From: JAFTYR01 sp964571375
Lineage (GTDB): Bacteria > Pseudomonadota > Gammaproteobacteria > Burkholderiales > Burkholderiaceae_F
DNA length: 25,051 nucleotides
NCBI GenBank assembly: GCA_964571375.1
Contig: CAZNBL010000018.1
Location: 1 to 25,051 of the forward strand
Direction of reading: 5' to 3'
The notes beneath the pieces were generated by a model. It was not told the origin of the DNA. It was given only the letters and a program-made list of their open reading frames with translations, and searched no databases. The position numbers and the translations under genes were made by a program. Position 1 is the first letter of the stretch. Each line of letters opens with the position of its first letter. Of the stretch, positions 22,642 to 25,051 are shown piece by piece.

Positions 22642-22655
22642 CGAGCAGTAATAAG

Positions 22656-23483
22656 ATGACGATCAATGCCATTTTCTACATAATTGCCGCAGTCCTCTAC
22701 TTAGTTTCGGCCTGGGGTATTTATTCTTCCGCGCGCGAGCTCGATCCCAAACCGAAAACTTGGGTTCGTCCTGCCGTCGGTTTCGGTCTTATTATTCAGG
22801 CCTGTCTGATCTACGAAGCTCTCTTTACTCACGGTACGCCGCACTTCGGTCTGGCTCTCGCTCTCTCAATCACGCTTTTCAGCTGCACGGCGATTTTGTT
22901 TGTCGAATCGTTCTTCACAAGAATCGGTACGCTGCTGATGTTTGTTCTGCCGATCGGTGCCGCAGGCATGTTGCTGCCGCTGGCGATGCCGGGTACGCCG
23001 CTCGGACCGGAAACCGCATCGTTTACGTTCCGTATGCATCTGCTGCTTGCGATCCTCTCCTACAGTCTGATGACTCTGGCGATGATTCAGGCTCTGATGC
23101 TCACGGCACTGCAGAAGTGGCTGCGTGACGGCAGTATCAACGAAGACTGCGAGGAAGGTAAGGTCAGTATTTTGCAGAACGTGCCGAGTCTCATCGAAAT
23201 GGAAAATGTCCTTTTCCGCATGCTTTGGGCCGGTTTCCTGATTCTGACGGCCGCCGTCGTGTTCGGTGCGCTTTATACCTTCAATCTCTACGACACACCG
23301 TTCCGCTTCGACCATAAGACGGTTACGACCGTCATTGCCTGGGTGATCTTCGGCGTGTTGCTCTGGGGACATCACATGAAGGGCTGGAGAGGCCGTTTTG
23401 CCGCCCGCTGGGTAGTGGTCGGTTTCTGCATGCTGATGATTGCTTATATCGGTGTGCGTCTCGTTGTTGAGGTTGCAGGCTGA
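22656..23483 (+). CDS. CcsA/YpjD-type cytochrome c assembly family membrane protein
   Basis: 275-residue inner-membrane protein with about eight hydrophobic helices (near 3-22, 38-56, 63-85, 92-112, 126-151, 187-208, 222-240, 252-270). Conserved-looking histidines lie at 128 (FRMHLLLAILSY), 220 (FRFDHKTV) and 239-240 (LLWGHHMKGWRGRFAARW), a layout seen in the CcsA haem-handling superfamily. Its place divergent from ffh matches ypjD of other proteobacteria. YpjD-like members are not proven cytochrome c factors, so the exact role is open. The Shine-Dalgarno is weak. A small membrane gene follows directly. Confidence 0.85.
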   Translation: MTINAIFYIIAAVLYLVSAWGIYSSARELDPKPKTWVRPAVGFGLIIQACLIYEALFTHGTPHFGLALALSITLFSCTAILFVESFFTRIGTLLMFVLPIGAAGMLLPLAMPGTPLGPETASFTFRMHLLLAILSYSLMTLAMIQALMLTALQKWLRDGSINEDCEEGKVSILQNVPSLIEMENVLFRMLWAGFLILTAAVVFGALYTFNLYDTPFRFDHKTVTTVIAWVIFGVLLWGHHMKGWRGRFAARWVVVGFCMLMIAYIGVRLVVEVAG

Positions 23484-23484
23484 T

Positions 23485-23742
23485 ATGTTCAAGATTCTCT
23501 TTTTCGCTGCGATTTTTGCGGCAATTTACTTCGGCTGGCGTTCGATGCGTATGAAGCAGATCCGTCTTGAGGACGAACTTCGTAAGCAGAAAGCGGCAAA
23601 GTCGCCCGAGGGCGTGCCGATGATGCGATGCGCAAGATGCGGCGTTTATATTTCGAAATCCGATGCCGTCGAAGGGGCAGGACGCTATTTCTGCTCCGAG
23701 GAGCATCGTCGTCTCGGGGCTGTAAACCGTGATGAAAATTGA
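23485..23742 (+). CDS. Small membrane-anchored zinc-ribbon-like protein (PP0621 type)
   Basis: 85 residues from the ATG at 23485, one base after the CcsA-like stop. An N-terminal membrane helix (MFKILFFAAIFAAIYFGW) is followed by a basic linker, then CARCGVYISKSDAV and, 17 residues on, YFCSEEHRR. Cys-x-x-Cys plus Cys and His residues suggest a small metal-binding fold on one membrane face. It resembles the proteins annotated as PP0621 family, often found next to ampD as here; function unknown. An earlier in-frame ATG at 23440 lies inside the upstream gene and would bury the helix. Confidence 0.8.
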   Translation: MFKILFFAAIFAAIYFGWRSMRMKQIRLEDELRKQKAAKSPEGVPMMRCARCGVYISKSDAVEGAGRYFCSEEHRRLGAVNRDEN

Positions 23743-24307
23743 TGCCGAAGGGTGGTGCGACGCCGCAAGGCGGGTTGCGTCGCCCTTTTTTAATGAGCGT
23801 CCGTGCGCCGAAATTTCTCTGATTGTGGTGCATAACATCAGCCTTCCTGCAGGAGAGTTCGGCACAGGATGCGTTGAAGACCTGTTTAAGGGGTGTTTGG
23901 ACTGCAGCCGTCACGAGACGTTTGCCGATCTCGAAGGGCTGCATGTGTCCTCTCATTTTTATATCGATCGGGCAGGGGCTCTCACACAGTTCGTTTCGTG
24001 CGCGGATCGGGCCTGGCACGCCGGTGTTTCATCTTTCGAAGGGCGGGAAAATTGCAATGATTTCTCGGTCGGTATCGAATTGGAGGGGACGGATTATGTG
24101 CCGTTCGAAGAAGCTCAGTACCGTACGCTTCAGGAACTGACGGCAGCGCTTGCAGCGGCTTATCCGATTACTGCCGCAGTCGGTCACAGCGATATCGCGC
24201 CCGGACGAAAAACCGATCCGGGTCCGTTCTTTGAATGGGAGCGTTTAAAAGAGGGTAATGAGATGAAAAATTCTCTCGTTACAGTGCGATATCCTTTCGT
24301 AAAATAA
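23732..24307 (+). CDS. ampD: 1,6-anhydro-N-acetylmuramyl-L-alanine amidase AmpD
   Basis: About 191 residues. This cytoplasmic zinc amidase cuts the peptide from anhydro-muropeptides in cell-wall recycling; in species with AmpR/AmpC its loss raises beta-lactamase. In numbering from the GTG at 23729, the zinc ligands are H35 (VVHNISLP), H153 (GHSDIAPGRKTDPG) and D163, all present, with HFYIDRAG at 76-83 and AWHAG at 95-99. The C-terminal FFEWERL is typical, then about 20 residues of tail. GTG at 23729 and ATG at 23732 are adjacent; I chose ATG. It overlaps the previous gene by 11 bases. Confidence 0.93.
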   Translation: MKIDAEGWCDAARRVASPFFNERPCAEISLIVVHNISLPAGEFGTGCVEDLFKGCLDCSRHETFADLEGLHVSSHFYIDRAGALTQFVSCADRAWHAGVSSFEGRENCNDFSVGIELEGTDYVPFEEAQYRTLQELTAALAAAYPITAAVGHSDIAPGRKTDPGPFFEWERLKEGNEMKNSLVTVRYPFVK

Positions 24308-24336
24308 ACAACAGCATCGAACCGCAAGGAATGTAA

Positions 24337-24870
24337 ATGATTTCAGGTGTTTTTCTTTTTACCCTCAAGCTGCTCTGTACGGTTTTCGGCAGTGTTCTGC
24401 TTTTGCGCGCATACCTTCGTTTCTCCGGAACTCCGGGCAACGATCCGATTCATATGTTCACGCATCAGCTGACGCAATGGGTTGTTCAGCCGGCGGCATC
24501 TTTTATTCCGCGTCTTCGTAACTGGGATCTGCCGAGCATTTTTGTGGCTTATCTCGTTGCCGTGATCTACCAGTTCTTCTTCTGGATGGTCGGCGGTTTC
24601 GGTATCGGTATCGAGCGTCTGGTGCTGGGATCCTTCGTTCTGGTGCTGTATTGGGGTGTCGAGCTGGCAATGTGGCTTGCGTTGCTTTACTGCATCCTGT
24701 CCTGGGTCAATCCGACTTCTCCGTACTACCGTACGCTCGGTTACCTGACAGATCCGTTCCTGGCCCCCTTCAGAAAACTCATTCCGACATGGCGCAATAT
24801 CGATTTCTCCGCCATCGTCTTTTTCATTCTGGTGAGCTTGGTCAGCAGCTTCCTCGTCCGCTTTATCTAA
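24337..24870 (+). CDS. YggT family membrane protein
   Basis: 177 residues with two similar hydrophobic halves, the mark of the YggT family. Helices lie at about 3-23, 69-90, 93-120 and 155-177. The typical YggT segments are the first-half RFSGTPGNDPIHMFTHQLT and the second-half SWVNPTSPYYRTLGYLTDPF followed by LAPFRKLIP. The family is linked to osmotic shock tolerance or membrane organisation in some bacteria; no activity is established. AAGGA stands nine bases before the ATG. It lies 29 bases after ampD and before a terminator, so it probably ends the transcript. Confidence 0.93.
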   Translation: MISGVFLFTLKLLCTVFGSVLLLRAYLRFSGTPGNDPIHMFTHQLTQWVVQPAASFIPRLRNWDLPSIFVAYLVAVIYQFFFWMVGGFGIGIERLVLGSFVLVLYWGVELAMWLALLYCILSWVNPTSPYYRTLGYLTDPFLAPFRKLIPTWRNIDFSAIVFFILVSLVSSFLVRFI

Positions 24871-24882
24871 TCCGGGCCGAAT

Positions 24883-24925
24883 AAAAAATATCCGCCGACT
24901 CAAAAAGTACGGCGGATATTTTTTT
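24883..24925. terminator. Terminator after yggT (works on both strands)
   Basis: AAAAAATATCCGCCG (24883-24897) pairs with CGGCGGATATTTTTT (24910-24924) around a 12-base loop, ending in T. Confidence 0.85.
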
Positions 24926-24943
24926 GTACGGCGTTTCCGATTC

Positions 24944-24982
24944 GGAAAAAAATAAAGCCCGTGTCGTGTGACACGGGCTTTT
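24944..24982 (-). terminator. Terminator of the tRNA-Asn gene
   Basis: AAAGCCCGTGTC (24954-24965) and GACACGGGCTTT (24970-24981) form a perfect 12-bp stem with a 4-base loop. On the minus strand it is followed by TATTTTTTT, just past the tRNA 3' end. Confidence 0.85.
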
Positions 24983-24986
24983 GAAC

Positions 24987-25051
24987 TGGCTCCCCGAGTT
25001 GGACTTGAACCAACGACCTGCGGATTAACAGTCCGTCGCTCTACCGACTGA
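24987..25051 (-). tRNA. tRNA-Asn(GTT), 5' end cut by window edge
   Basis: On the minus strand the segment runs from the D arm (TCAGTCGGTAGAG) through the anticodon loop CTGTTAA (anticodon GTT) and T arm (GGTTCAAGTCC) to an encoded CCA at 24987-24989. The first dozen or so bases are outside the window. The outermost anticodon-stem pair is an A-C mismatch. Confidence 0.93.

Overview
The window looks like chromosomal core sequence of a gut-type betaproteobacterium, most likely Burkholderiales and near Sutterellaceae. This rests on gene order (ispB/tRNA-Pro divergent from rplU-rpmA-obgE-proB, then rppH and proS; ybgC-tolQRA; ffh divergent from a CcsA-like gene; a small PP0621-type gene beside ampD), on protein resemblance and on moderate GC. 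No database search was possible. There is no phage, IS element, CRISPR array or rRNA. The 100 N at 9162-9261 show that this is a scaffolded draft or metagenome assembly.

Layout. (1) 1-1050, minus: end of a tRNA-Pro(CGG) and ispB (quinone side-chain synthesis). (2) 1207-4265, plus: promoter and leader, rplU-rpmA, terminator, then obgE-proB. (3) 4262-6826: rppH (minus), convergent with proB, then proS (plus) and two terminators. (4) 6846-11112, minus: ybgC-tolQ-tolR-tolA followed by an MscS-type channel gene; tolB and pal are not here. (5) 11338-17810, plus: a tightly overlapped four-gene peptide-type ABC importer with unusual architecture: a lipoprotein with a C-terminal membrane anchor, a standard permease, a long permease and a fused double ATPase. 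(6) 17825-22584, minus: ffh-ruvC-ruvA-ruvB and a 250-residue gene coupled to ruvB. (7) 22656-24870, plus: CcsA-like gene, PP0621-type gene, ampD and yggT, then terminators and a truncated tRNA-Asn.

How the genes work together. Most are housekeeping: ribosome and ribosome assembly (L21, L27, Obg), translation (ProRS, two tRNAs), protein targeting (Ffh), RNA decay (RppH), Holliday-junction processing (RuvABC), envelope integrity and wall recycling (Tol, MscS-like, AmpD), nutrient uptake and proline synthesis.

Main points for a second look. ffh is broken by an exact 382-bp tandem duplication (21402-21783 repeated at 21784-22165); removing one copy restores a normal 460-residue protein, so an assembly error or mixed population is the first suspicion. 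The gene after ruvB (17825-18577) is not an obvious known family. Its sequence pattern reminds me of the region before the protease domain in IetS-like S8 subtilases, but it has no protease domain. The tolA gap lies between two identical 26-bp repeats. A perfect 11-bp inverted repeat sits between the divergent tol and ABC-importer operons. I did not find clear evidence of a complete new multi-gene system; the ruvB-coupled gene is the best candidate for something undescribed.
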